This document shows, piece after piece, positions 16,961 through 24,607 of a stretch of DNA of 64,000 nt (positions within the stretch are counted from its first letter, which is position 1; every line of letters begins with the position of its first letter). The stretch spans positions 6,020,204 through 6,084,203 of the forward strand of contig NZ_JHEG04000001.1 of assembly GCF_000760695.4 (NCBI RefSeq). Direction: 5' to 3'. A model generated the notes under the pieces. The model saw only the letters and a list, made by a program, of their open reading frames with translations. It was not told the DNA's origin and ran no database searches. The translations under genes were made by a program, and so were the position numbers. Source of the stretch: Tolypothrix bouteillei VB521301 (GTDB lineage Bacteria > Cyanobacteriota > Cyanobacteriia > Cyanobacteriales > Nostocaceae).

Positions 16961-18076
16961 ACCGAGTATCTTCATTCCTTTTTGCAAAATGTTCAGAGCC
17001 GCATTGGTATCTCGGCATAGTTCAATTTTGCACTTAGGACAGGAATGCGTTCTGGTACTGAGAGATTTTTTCACTCTATGACCGCAATTAGAACAATCTT
17101 GTGATGTGTAGTTAGGTGACACCGCCACAACTGCTTTGTCCCAAATCTTGCCATAATAGTCTAGCCATTGAGTGAATTGATACCAACCAGCATCAGAAAT
17201 GGACTTAGCCAATTGATGATTTTTTACCATATTGGCAATCTTTAAATCTTCATAGACAACCACATCGTTAGAGTGGACTACGCACCGAGCTTGCTTAATT
17301 GCCCAGTCTTGACGCTGCCTCTGAATTTTTAGATGGATTTTACCCAGTCTTTTCCTTTGTCTGTGATAGTTTTTTGATTGGGGTTTAGCACCCTTGACGA
17401 ATTTCTTACTCAGACGGCGTTGGGCTTTCTTTAATCGCTTTTCTGACGAACGCAAGAATTGTGGATATATCACGGCATTATCGTGTTGATCTTTGGTGAA
17501 AAACTTTAACCCCAAATCTAACCCAACAACGTTACCCGTATATTTTCCTGTTTCCTTGCGGTCAGCATCAAAGCAAAACTGAGCATAATAACCGTCTGCT
17601 TTTCTAATTACTCGCACCCGATTAATCTTTAATCTGTGCAAGTCTTCTTGAGTTTCATTGTTGCAAAATATAGAAAAAGTTCCAGCCTCAAAGCCGTCAG
17701 TGAAGGTGATTGATTTACAATCACTTGATAACTTCCATCCCGAAACTTTGTACTCTACCGAGCGGCAATGTTTTTTGAATTTTGGATAGCCTTTCTTCCC
17801 CGAACCTTTTTTGCATCGTGAATAAAACGTAGAGATAGCAGCCCAAGCCCGTTCAGCACTAGCTTGTCTAGCAGCAGAGTTTAACTTCTTTGCGAAAGGA
17901 AACTCTGCTGCCAAATCTTTGCATAAGTTGTACAAAATAGCTTTACTAACTCCTTTATTGTCCATCCAAAACCGTACAGCTTTATTTCTAATAAACTGCG
18001 TTGTTCTGATAGCCTCATCAAGGGCTAAGTATTGCTCTTTGGTTCCGTTTTTTAGCTTGGCTTCTCTTACTATCAT
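16838..18076 (-). CDS. tnpB: RNA-guided endonuclease TnpB (IS200/IS605 family)
   Basis: A 412-aa protein with all key residues in place. The RuvC-like nuclease triad is Asp187 (VGLDLGLKF), Glu276 (VVVYEDLKI) and Asp356 (CRDTNAALN). The zinc finger is Cys328/Cys331 (CSNCG) and Cys346/Cys349 (CPKC). The N-terminal helical domain reads EAIRTTQFIRNKAVRFW. TnpB uses an RNA from the element's own 3' end to cut DNA next to a short TAM, which keeps the element at its site after excision by TnpA. No TnpA is present, so movement would need one in trans. It appears intact and potentially active. ATG at 18076. Confidence 0.93.
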   Translation of the reverse strand: MIVREAKLKNGTKEQYLALDEAIRTTQFIRNKAVRFWMDNKGVSKAILYNLCKDLAAEFPFAKKLNSAARQASAERAWAAISTFYSRCKKGSGKKGYPKFKKHCRSVEYKVSGWKLSSDCKSITFTDGFEAGTFSIFCNNETQEDLHRLKINRVRVIRKADGYYAQFCFDADRKETGKYTGNVVGLDLGLKFFTKDQHDNAVIYPQFLRSSEKRLKKAQRRLSKKFVKGAKPQSKNYHRQRKRLGKIHLKIQRQRQDWAIKQARCVVHSNDVVVYEDLKIANMVKNHQLAKSISDAGWYQFTQWLDYYGKIWDKAVVAVSPNYTSQDCSNCGHRVKKSLSTRTHSCPKCKIELCRDTNAALNILQKGMKILGTEWQLNGTSGQEESASCEGKHGEKTASTIEGKLDIASGLL

Positions 18077-18163
18077 GTCCTGATTATAACATATTTTATC
18101 TGCTATATTGCTAGATAAAATAATGTAAAGCCGTCCTTGAAGGACGGGGCTTTAAACCCAGTT

Positions 18164-18259
18164 TTTTGGTAAAGCATCTACTTCCGGGCTTTTACCACAC
18201 GCGCCCCGTTGGAAGCATCCTTCTCCTCTCGTTGTTTGTTCGCACTGGTTGCAATACAT
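18164..18259 (-). pseudogene. hcp: hcp, 5' part of the split gene
   Basis: Thirty-two codons from an ATG preceded by GGAGAC. They hold the N-terminal [4Fe-4S] motif MYCNQCEQTTRGEGCF and GACGKSPEVDAL, that is Cys3, Cys6, Cys15 and Cys21 with Cx2Cx8Cx5C spacing. After codon 32 the frame enters the TnpB element and stops at once. Joined to 15248-16792 it would give an Hcp of about 545 aa, the normal length for the family. Confidence 0.9.
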
Positions 18260-18361
18260 CTTGTGTCTCCTGTTAGCTTTGTGTGACCTAAATTAGGTAT
18301 TTGATTTAACTCAAGAGCTATTGTGGATTGAGATTGTGAGTTTGTTGTGAGGTTAGAATTA

Positions 18362-18475
18362 GGTTAAGTAGGTCGGTATTAAAAATTGTCGTCATGACAA
18401 GGCAGAGGGCAGAAGGGAAGAGGTTTTTAGGCTTCGTTATATAATTCGGTTTTTTTGCGCCTCTCTACTTAGAGA
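18362..18475 (-). repeat. Dispersed ~110-base repeat, inverted copy
   Basis: Reverse complement of the repeat at 8690-8815, covering the AGTAGAGAGGCGCAAAAAAA end through the GACAATTTTTAATACCGACC end. The copy at 8690 has extra CTGCCAT units. The remainder of the 18260-18708 gap shows no gene; a CTCCCTTGTCTCCC repeat is at 18660-18684. Confidence 0.8.
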
Positions 18476-18708
18476 GTGGAAACATAGCAAGCTCTGTCAA
18501 AGCGCTGTTGCTTCAACTCCAAAAGACTGTCTAAAAGTCCTGTAATTTTGTAGAAAGTTTTAGCGATGCGGCACAGCAGTTGCTACGCGATCGCTCTCAA
18601 TCGGTAGTTAAATAAACATATCTGTCTCTATAGCAGTTCGTGTAGGAGTTACAAACACCTCTCCCTTGTCTCCCTTGTCTCCCGTTAACTAATTAACCGA
18701 ACTTGATG

Positions 18709-19338
18709 TTATGCAACCGAATCAAAAACCTGTTTTGCAGTCAGCTTTAACTGCGATAAGGTAGGGGACACTATCAAATCATTGCCCCGAAATGCAGTCA
18801 TTTGGTATTCTCCATCAACAAGTTCGCACACGAAAATTGTAGGCTGCTTGGGATTGCCGATAAATTTGCGTCCACCCAACCCAGCATAGTCCACAATCCA
18901 GTATTCAGGAATGCCCATTTCTTCATAATCCCCGAATTTATCGTAGTAATCATCACGCCAGTTGGTGCTAACAACTTCGACGACTAAGGGAACGGATGTG
19001 GGTAACGATAGAGTTGATTGGTTCTCCCAGTTTGGTTCATTCACAACATTCTCGTAGTTTTGCACCAAAATATCGGAGCAATAGGCGGAGTCATTACCGG
19101 GTGTTTTTACAAACACGGTTTTGGGGATGCGGTAGGGTAGCCCCATCTGTAAAAGTTGAAACGCTATTTGTATTGTTAAAAACCCGACAACGCCTTCATG
19201 TTTGCCTGTTGGTGGGGGCATTTCGATTATCACTCCTTTATGCAATTCGTACCGTACTACTGAGTTGTCTGGATACCATTCGATAAACTCATCAACAGTG
19301 TAGATTTTTGGTTCAGTTTGTGTTTGAGTTGGGGTCAT
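18709..19338 (-). CDS. Uma2 family endonuclease (DUF820)
   Basis: A 209-aa protein of the Uma2 family, PD-(D/E)XK-fold proteins expanded in cyanobacteria. Visible features: the N-terminal YTVDEFIEWYPDNSVVRYEL and GVIIEMPPPTGKHE, the DILV strand, then VPLVVEVVSTNWRDDYYDKF. It ends the core with YEEMGIPEYWIVDYAGLGGR. The Asp of DIL and the ExV of VEVV are the likely nuclease residues. Biological role is not established; it may act in DNA processing or transposition-related repair. Two other Uma2 loci are in the window: an intact one at 40140-40724 and a relic at 30210-30488. Confidence 0.88.
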   Translation of the reverse strand: MTPTQTQTEPKIYTVDEFIEWYPDNSVVRYELHKGVIIEMPPPTGKHEGVVGFLTIQIAFQLLQMGLPYRIPKTVFVKTPGNDSAYCSDILVQNYENVVNEPNWENQSTLSLPTSVPLVVEVVSTNWRDDYYDKFGDYEEMGIPEYWIVDYAGLGGRKFIGNPKQPTIFVCELVDGEYQMTAFRGNDLIVSPTLSQLKLTAKQVFDSVA

Positions 19339-19435
19339 AAGTTATCACCTCCACATATATTTGAATTTAACAGTTCTCTTCCTCAAGAGATAGTCTTAGG
19401 CTTTATACCAATTTTCTATGAAGATGCATACAATT

Positions 19436-19700
19436 AGCCTGCGTATAGCCCTTACGGGCATAGCCTGCGGCATCGCGTAGCGTGCGCTTTGCGCTTAGGC
19501 AGGCTTTGTTTGTATAGCCGAGGCAGCGCGTTGCGGAGAGAAGTTGCGGCTTGGGGGTTTCCACGTCAGATGCTTCACTTGGGCAAAGCCCAAGACCGCA
19601 CTGACTCCCCAATAGCAAACTTCGGAGGGTTCCCCCCGTTGTAGCGCCTGCCGTCCACATTTCCAATGTGAGGGCAATAATGTGCAATTTCACATAGAAT
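19436..19700. repeat. Cluster of GC-rich palindromic repeats
   Basis: It starts with the GGGCATAGCCTGCGGCATCG module shared with 4610-4640. It ends with a stretch whose reverse complement (TTGCACATTATTGCCCTCAC) recurs at 10374-10393 downstream of the small membrane protein. Open frames here are by-products of the repeats. Together with 19339-19435 it explains most of the gap before 19780. Confidence 0.75.
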
Positions 19701-19780
19701 TGGTATTAGATCGCTTGAACAACGAAAACAGACAGAATTTGCAGTTTGGTAATGAGTAAGTTTTCAGCAACAACTTTTTT

Positions 19781-19972
19781 GTGCGACTTATACTGAGTCG
19801 TTTATTGCCCTTTGTATTTAATCCTCCAGCATTCTTTCTCATTCAGAATCATCAACTTTCCTACAAACAAATCTGGCTTTGGAGTAAACGCACTACCATA
19901 ACCCTGTATGCGATCGCTCTGATACTCCTTTGTGGGTTGTTGGCTTTTGGATTGAACGCTATCCAAACATAA
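19781..19972 (+). CDS. Possible small membrane protein, 63 aa
   Basis: A GTG-started frame with a C-terminal hydrophobic helix (TTITLYAIALILLCGLLAFG) after a basic stretch. No ribosome site is obvious and there is no recognised family. It sits between repeats and the dienelactone hydrolase gene. It may be a real small membrane protein or chance. Confidence 0.25.
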   Translation: MRLILSRLLPFVFNPPAFFLIQNHQLSYKQIWLWSKRTTITLYAIALILLCGLLAFGLNAIQT

Positions 19973-20075
19973 TGATTAAAAAATACGTGATTAAAAAACT
20001 ACTCCAGGCGCAGGGGGCGCAGAGGAAAAGATAAACAGAAATAATTCCGATACAAACGGATTTGACATACAATTT

Positions 20076-20825
20076 TTAGCTTTCTCTGTGCAAATGTCGC
20101 TTGAAGAATTGTGTCAGTTGTTGCCAAGCATCTTCCGCCGCCAAGCGGTTGTAGTCGGAGCGTTCGTGACAGAAAAAACCATGACCTGCATTGGGGTAAA
20201 CTTTCAACGTGTAGTCTTTCCCAAGTTCTTGGAACCGCGACTCAATTTGCCGAATGCGATCGCACGGAATGAACGGATCGACTCCTCCGAAGAACAAGTG
20301 GACGGGTACAGTAATATCTTTGACTGCATCAATCCACTCATCTAGCACCATGCCATAAAAAGGGGCGGCGGCTGCTATTTCGGCTGAGAACTTGCAAGCG
20401 GTAAGAAAGCTTAATCCTCCACCCAAGCAGAATCCAGTCACCCCAATGCGTTCGCATGGCAGCGCCGCCTCCCCCGGCTTATCGCGATACACATCTTTTT
20501 GCGACTTCAAAAAAGCCAACGCCGCTCGAATATCTGCTTCCACAGATTTAAGATCGAGGCGATACATCATTGCCATCGCTGATTCTACCTCATCATATCC
20601 AAACTTATTGTTAGGTAACTCGCGATAGTACAAATCGGGAACGAGTACCACATATCCTTCCCTCGCAATTCGGATTGCTACATCTCGAATGTGGGACGTT
20701 AAGCCAAAAGCCTCCATCAGCAGAAGAACAGCAGGCTTGTGGTTGGGCTCGGTTGGTGTCAGCAGGAAGGCAGGCATTTGTCCATCCGGTGCAGAGATCG
20801 AAACCTCAGTTTGTTCAATTTTCAT
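20076..20825 (-). CDS. Dienelactone hydrolase family protein
   Basis: A 249-aa alpha/beta hydrolase with the dienelactone-hydrolase catalytic triad: Cys133 (GVTGFCLGGG), Asp183 (FFGGVDPFIP) and His215 (NAGHGFFC). The preceding LLLMEAFGLTSHIRDVA carries the conserved Glu of the family. Such enzymes open dienelactones or related esters; in cyanobacteria the true substrate is usually unknown. It is cytoplasmic. It lies directly downstream of the AraC gene on the same strand (about 80 bases), so it may be its target or operon partner. Confidence 0.87.
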   Translation of the reverse strand: MKIEQTEVSISAPDGQMPAFLLTPTEPNHKPAVLLLMEAFGLTSHIRDVAIRIAREGYVVLVPDLYYRELPNNKFGYDEVESAMAMMYRLDLKSVEADIRAALAFLKSQKDVYRDKPGEAALPCERIGVTGFCLGGGLSFLTACKFSAEIAAAAPFYGMVLDEWIDAVKDITVPVHLFFGGVDPFIPCDRIRQIESRFQELGKDYTLKVYPNAGHGFFCHERSDYNRLAAEDAWQQLTQFFKRHLHRES

Positions 20826-20903
20826 CTTTTTTCCCCAGTAGAACCTACTGTTAATAGCTTAAAAAGCTTTCATGGCAGGACTCTAGAAAAAAGTTGCGGA
20901 GTT

Positions 20904-21830
20904 TTAGTAAGTTTTTGCGCGATTTCTATCCTTCATGCTTTTTTTAGGAGTTATTCCTACTGTGCGTTTGAAGCATTTCGTCAAGTGGCTTTGATCGGAG
21001 AAACCAGTTTGCACGGCAATATTTGCAATACTCAAATCGCTATGCTGCAGCAGATGTTTTGCCTTTTCAATTCGACTTTGTAGAATGTACTGATGTGGAG
21101 TTATACCCATCCTTTGTTTGAACAAACGGAGAAAATGATAGGGGCTGATTTGCGCGATCGCACTCAACTCTACTAGTTTCAAGTTCCGATCCAGATGCTC
21201 GTGAATATACTCCGTCACTTGTTGGAGCGTTAATTGAGATAATCCATTTGAATAACCAGATACCTTGGGTTGTGTGGTGCAATAGTTTCGTAAGAGGTGA
21301 AGCGCTAATGTGGTTTTAAGGCTATCAACTAGCAAATCCCCACCGATTTTGCCAACCTCTACTTCATCTCTCAAAGTTGAGAAAATCCCCTGTAGCAGCG
21401 CATCCGACCGATCCATAAACTGAGGAATGAGTTCAATGCGATCGCTATTCACAATATCTTGACCGACCTGTTGGAGAAGTGCAGGCTCAACTGCCAAAAT
21501 TGCGAACTCAACTGAACCGTCCCAGTTACAGCTATGGGGAATACCTGCAGGAAGAATTGCAATATCTCCTTGATGTCGCGTTTCGCGGTACAACTTGCCA
21601 TCCAACCACCGTTCTCCTTTTGAGGATGCGGGAAAACAAGAGGACACTGGAGAATGGGCAATGACGTGCATCGTATGTTGGTGCTCTGCAATTTCAAATT
21701 TTGGCTGTTGGTAAACTTCCAAATGCAGTTGGCTCCAGCCACAGCTTGAGAGGATGGATGGTTTGGGTAATAGCGAGTTTGCTGCATTGACTTTGCGGTA
21801 ATCAATGACCGCTACTTGTTGTGCTGACAT
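20904..21830 (-). CDS. AraC family transcriptional regulator
   Basis: A 308-aa regulator. The N-terminal half is a cupin-like sensing domain (GDIAILPAGIPHSCNWDGSV). The C-terminal half is the AraC DNA-binding domain: LKLVELSAIAQISPYHFLRL, FKQRMGITPHQYILQSRIEK, then IANIAVQTGFSDQSHLTKCF. It resembles the AraC protein at 2948-3853 in length and layout, so they are paralogues. It is upstream of the dienelactone hydrolase on the same strand. A short fragment of a related gene lies at 23693-23768. Effector unknown. Confidence 0.88.
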   Translation of the reverse strand: MSAQQVAVIDYRKVNAANSLLPKPSILSSCGWSQLHLEVYQQPKFEIAEHQHTMHVIAHSPVSSCFPASSKGERWLDGKLYRETRHQGDIAILPAGIPHSCNWDGSVEFAILAVEPALLQQVGQDIVNSDRIELIPQFMDRSDALLQGIFSTLRDEVEVGKIGGDLLVDSLKTTLALHLLRNYCTTQPKVSGYSNGLSQLTLQQVTEYIHEHLDRNLKLVELSAIAQISPYHFLRLFKQRMGITPHQYILQSRIEKAKHLLQHSDLSIANIAVQTGFSDQSHLTKCFKRTVGITPKKSMKDRNRAKTY

Positions 21831-21886
21831 CCCATACCTCTGTGTGTTGGCATAGCCTTTCCATGAAAAATCGTTTGAACTCTTTT

Positions 21887-22279
21887 CTATTGTGTCAAAC
21901 TCGGGTACACCATTGCCATACCTTGCGGTTCGTGGCTATATTTGCCGCTCTGCAACGGTCGATATGTCTCGTTGTACAAACACAGGCTGTTAGGATTCTT
22001 CATCACAAATTGCATCATCCGCCGATGTGCTTCACCTCGGAAAAATTGTTTCAAGTCATGTTCCGAACGCCAGTAACTGACCATAACGAGTTCGTTGGGT
22101 CCACAAATTCCTGCTTTGACTTGTACGCAACCTTCTGCTGTGGCAGTTGCGTTCTGAATCCAAAATGCATTTTTCCACATCCAGAAAAATCCTGTGCGAT
22201 TGCGTGTCAAAAAGCCGTTAACAAAGACAACTGCCTCTGGATGCTCTGGCAAATTAATTTGGTAAATGGAATAGTTCAT
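21887..22279 (-). CDS. DUF4188-like (dimeric ferredoxin-like barrel) protein
   Basis: A 130-aa protein. I start it at the ATG at 22279, which has GAGG at good spacing; a longer frame reaches 22351 through the promoter. The sequence EAVVFVNGFLTRNRTGFFWM, then VMVSYWRSEHDLKQFFRGEA and HRRMMQFVMKNPNSLCLYNE, resembles the DUF4188/antibiotic-monooxygenase-type fold. Some members are annotated as phenylacetaldoxime-dehydratase-like; no function is shown here. It is divergent from a PadR regulator with a palindromic site between them, so it is very likely under PadR control. Confidence 0.75.
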   Translation of the reverse strand: MNYSIYQINLPEHPEAVVFVNGFLTRNRTGFFWMWKNAFWIQNATATAEGCVQVKAGICGPNELVMVSYWRSEHDLKQFFRGEAHRRMMQFVMKNPNSLCLYNETYRPLQSGKYSHEPQGMAMVYPSLTQ

Positions 22280-22344
22280 TATGCTTGACCTCTTCTGAGT
22301 GCTTGGTAGTGTTGCTTGGGATAAGATATATTCAACAAAAATAT

Positions 22345-22394
22345 TATTCACTAAATTAAATACACAATTTATGTTATATTCAATTTAGTGAATA
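22345..22394. promoter_or_regulatory. Palindromic operator, probable PadR site
   Basis: TATTCACTAAATT (22345-22357) and its exact complement AATTTAGTGAATA (22382-22394), with a 24-base AT-rich spacer. It lies in the intergenic region between the divergent DUF4188-like and padR-type genes, 17 bases before the padR-type start. PadR proteins commonly repress their own gene and a divergent neighbour through such inverted repeats. Confidence 0.75.
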
Positions 22395-22410
22395 TGTCAA
22401 CTCAAAGTTT

Positions 22411-22959
22411 ATGTCTCTTAGCTATGCCATTCTGTCAGTCCTAGTCAGTGCTTCGAGCAGTGGCTACGATCTAGCAAAGCGGTTCAATCCTTCAGTAGAA
22501 GGGTCAGTTGGTTTTTTTTGGAACGCTAGTTTTCAACAAATTTACCGAGAACTGAACCGTCTAGAAGAAAAAGAGTGGGTGCAAGCGGAATCAGTGCAGC
22601 AGGAGAATCGACCTGACAAACGCATTTATACAGTGACGGCATTGGGGAAACAGCAGTTGTGTCAGTGGATTGCCGAGCCAGAAGAGATGGCAGCGATCAA
22701 AGATGAATTACTCGTGAAACTCTATGCAGGACATCTCGTGTCTAACAAGACGATAGTGGCAAAGTTAGAAGCCCATCGACAGCAACATCAACAACGATTA
22801 GCAATTTATCAAGAAATTAAGAATCAGTACTTTAAAGATCCTCAAACGTTGTCCAATACTCTAAAGTTTGAGTACATGACCTTGCTACGGGGAATTCACC
22901 ACGAAATGGGCTGGCTGGCTTGGTGTAATGAAATCGTGGTGTTATTAAAATCAGGATAA
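22411..22959 (+). CDS. PadR family transcriptional regulator
   Basis: A 182-aa winged-helix regulator. The N-terminal PadR domain reads LSYAILSVLVSASSSGYDLA, then FFWNASFQQIYRELNRLEEK and RIYTVTALGKQQLCQWI, the wing and start of the dimerisation helix. A C-terminal Vir-type helical domain (about 90-175) has VAKLEAHRQQHQQRLAIYQE and GIHHEMGWLAWC. It should bind the 13-base inverted repeat just upstream. The ligand is unknown, but phenolic or toxic compounds are typical. After the stop a short coding-like remnant (KSVTLEELEVELSKQINSQ) runs to about 23032. Confidence 0.88.
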   Translation: MSLSYAILSVLVSASSSGYDLAKRFNPSVEGSVGFFWNASFQQIYRELNRLEEKEWVQAESVQQENRPDKRIYTVTALGKQQLCQWIAEPEEMAAIKDELLVKLYAGHLVSNKTIVAKLEAHRQQHQQRLAIYQEIKNQYFKDPQTLSNTLKFEYMTLLRGIHHEMGWLAWCNEIVVLLKSG

Positions 22960-23039
22960 AGGCAAATGCGAAGTCAGTAACTTTGGAAGAGCTTGAAGTG
23001 GAATTAAGCAAGCAAATAAATTCTCAACAATAGTCAGTA

Positions 23040-23348
23040 TTAAGAATCAGAATCATTGAATAGATCTGATAAATTTCGATAACCACTGATGACACGAAAA
23101 ATCTCTACATCTTGCCCTATAGACATATAAAGAATGAGGTAGTTATCTACTGGGAGGCTGCGGATACCAGGTAAAATTTCATCACGTTGCCGTCCAAGGT
23201 TAGGGAACTTAGCAATTTTAGTAAACTTAGCATTAAGCTTACTCAAAAAAAGCTCTGATTGAGCTAAGCCAGATTGTTTAGCAATATAATCCGCAATTTC
23301 CTCGATATCTTTAATAGCAGGTTCGGTGAGGCGAAATTGTTGAGTCAT
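23040..23348 (-). CDS. parE: ParE/RelE-family toxin
   Basis: A 102-aa toxin of the RelE/ParE superfamily. Key features: RLTEPAIKDIEEIADYI, KIAKFPNLGRQRDEI and GIRSLPVDNYLILYMSI, then VEIFRVISGYRNL. ParE-type toxins poison DNA gyrase; RelE types cut mRNA, and the absence of the usual RelE catalytic basics favours ParE. Its ATG overlaps the stop of the antitoxin gene by four bases, the normal antitoxin-first layout. Confidence 0.85.
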   Translation of the reverse strand: MTQQFRLTEPAIKDIEEIADYIAKQSGLAQSELFLSKLNAKFTKIAKFPNLGRQRDEILPGIRSLPVDNYLILYMSIGQDVEIFRVISGYRNLSDLFNDSDS

Positions 23349-23617
23349 GCTTCGTCTGAGACACCGTAGCGCGATCGCAAATTAGAAAGGATTTGAGCCA
23401 TTGCAGTTGGACCATCAACAACTTCGCCCCTTTGAGATGCTAACAACCCAATGCTTGCTTCTTCTTGAAGCTCTTGCAATCGCCCTTGATAAATATCTTC
23501 TTGTTGTTCTAGGAGTTTTACACCTGCAAAAATAACTTCAATTGCGTTTTGATACTTCCCGCTTGTGAGTTGACGTTTTACTAGTGCTTCGACTTCAGGT
23601 GGCAGAGAAATGTGCAT
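23345..23617 (-). CDS. parD: ParD-like antitoxin (ribbon-helix-helix)
   Basis: A 90-aa protein whose N-terminus (HISLPPEVEALVKRQLTSGK) is the ribbon-helix-helix DNA-binding domain of the ParD/CC2985 family. The acidic C-terminal tail (LQELQEEASIGLLASQ) would wrap the toxin. It neutralises the toxin encoded next and represses the shared promoter. It is the first gene of the pair; the two overlap by ATGA. Confidence 0.85.
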   Translation of the reverse strand: MHISLPPEVEALVKRQLTSGKYQNAIEVIFAGVKLLEQQEDIYQGRLQELQEEASIGLLASQRGEVVDGPTAMAQILSNLRSRYGVSDEA

Positions 23618-23692
23618 AGATTTTTTTTAAAGTAGCAGTAATCATAATTGTAAGCTATGCACTCCAATCATAGCCTAAAAGACCAATCCTGA

Positions 23693-23768
23693 TGTTGCTG
23701 TAGATGCTTCGCCTTTTCATTCGACTCTGTAGAATATATTGGTATGGCGTTATACCCATTTTTTGCCT
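23693..23768 (-). pseudogene. Fragment of an AraC-family gene
   Basis: About 75 bases strongly resemble 21050-21118 inside the AraC gene (shared CGCCTTTTCATTCGACTCTG-like core and GTTATACCCAT). They encode part of the second helix-turn-helix region. No other part of the gene is found around it. It is a relic of duplication or recombination. Confidence 0.6.
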
Positions 23769-23785
23769 TCTAGTTGGACTTTATT

Positions 23786-24061
23786 TTAATAATTCTTCTG
23801 TTGCTCATCCGCAAAACACCACAGCCATTGCTCTCCTAATTCTGCTGAACTAATCACCATATGTCCGGTTTCTTCGTAGTGACGGCGGGAATGTTGATGT
23901 TCGGACGAGTCACAGCACAGCATCTTGCCACAAGTCTGACAAATGCGAAGATGTACCCAGCGACCATTAATCCGAATGCATTCTTCACAACGAAATACTG
24001 GGTAGTTTGCTTTAAGGATAAGATTTTCTAGAGTCAGTTCATTCAGGTGTTGACAAGACAT
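23786..24061 (-). CDS. UBP-type zinc-finger protein
   Basis: A 91-aa protein that is nearly all one ZnF-UBP domain. It has CQH at the start, CEECIRINGRWVHLRICQTC, GKMLCCDSSEHQHSRRHYEE and TGHMVIS. These supply the Cys and His ligands for two or three zinc ions (C-x2-C pairs and the H-x5-H type cluster). In eukaryotes this fold binds the ubiquitin C-terminus; in bacteria its role is unknown. The neighbouring genes give no clue. Start ATG at 24061. Confidence 0.85.
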   Translation of the reverse strand: MSCQHLNELTLENLILKANYPVFRCEECIRINGRWVHLRICQTCGKMLCCDSSEHQHSRRHYEETGHMVISSAELGEQWLWCFADEQQKNY

Positions 24062-24607
24062 AAAGTTTCTCGATATGAGTTGGGAGACTCGTTAAATGTT
24101 TCTTCCAATTACTAGAGTTTAACCTAACAGTGCGATCGCGAACAATCAAGAGCTAGGAAACTCATGCAACTGATTTAGAAACTCAGCAATTTTCTTTAGA
24201 TTTTCTTAATTTCTTATTTTTTTGAAAATCCGGAATACTACTTTAATAACGTGTATCATTTTACAACCACTCAAATGTATCAATAATTACCTAAATAAAA
24301 ATGCTGAAAAGGTTCACACGACTGAACGACAATAAATCTTCAAAAACCTTAGCCTATTGCTTTTCAACCGCTTTGGTCAAAAAAATTTGAAATCCTACTT
24401 TTCCCGTTAGTCCATGGAGGCGGACTTTTTTTGTACAGATGCGACTTCCAATCACCTCATTTATTCTTGACTCTAGAAGAATGAAAGAGTGCGATCGCGA
24501 AAGTCAATCCTCTCATTTATGTGATAGAAGCTACACGATAAGCGGGCTGATAGCAAGAAATCATTAGGTTAATCGATTATTCACTTTAGAGGAAAGCAAA
24601 AAGAAAA
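24062..24607. other. Intergenic region upstream of the caspase cluster
   Basis: No gene seen. It contains two HIP1 (GCGATCGC) sites and AT-rich tracts. The only hairpin of note is at 24409-24432. The region must hold the promoter of the caspase gene, but no box can be assigned with confidence. Confidence 0.55.
24409..24432 (+). terminator. Possible intrinsic terminator
   Basis: AGTCC (24409-24413), eight-base loop, GGACT (24422-24426), followed by a run of T. The stem is only five pairs, so it is weak. No plus-strand gene ends close upstream, so its role is unclear. Confidence 0.35.

Larger units (their letters stand above)
16793..18163 (-). mobile_element. TnpB-only IS200/IS605-family element inserted in hcp
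   Basis: About 1.37 kb separating codon 32 of hcp from codon 33. Near the left end (tnpB 5' side) is the hairpin CCGTCCTTGAAGGACGG (about 18131-18147). Near the right end is the hairpin TCACCG (16801-16806) with CGGTGA (16818-16823). There are no inverted terminal repeats and no TnpA gene, as expected of a non-autonomous member. Reading the minus strand, the hcp sequence before the element is GCTTTAC. An insertion 3' of TTAC (an IS608-like target) would restore hcp as A-L-P-K-D-L. The exact junction is ambiguous by a few bases because CAAAA occurs on both sides. Confidence 0.85.

Noticed and set aside
19403..19693. Open frames on the minus strand among the repeats
   Set aside because: They are built from GC-rich palindromic repeats, have no ribosome site and show no protein-like composition.
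22958..23032. Coding-like stretch after the PadR gene (KSVTLEELEVELSKQINSQ)
   Set aside because: It has no start codon or ribosome site and is too short to support as a gene; mentioned only as a possible remnant.
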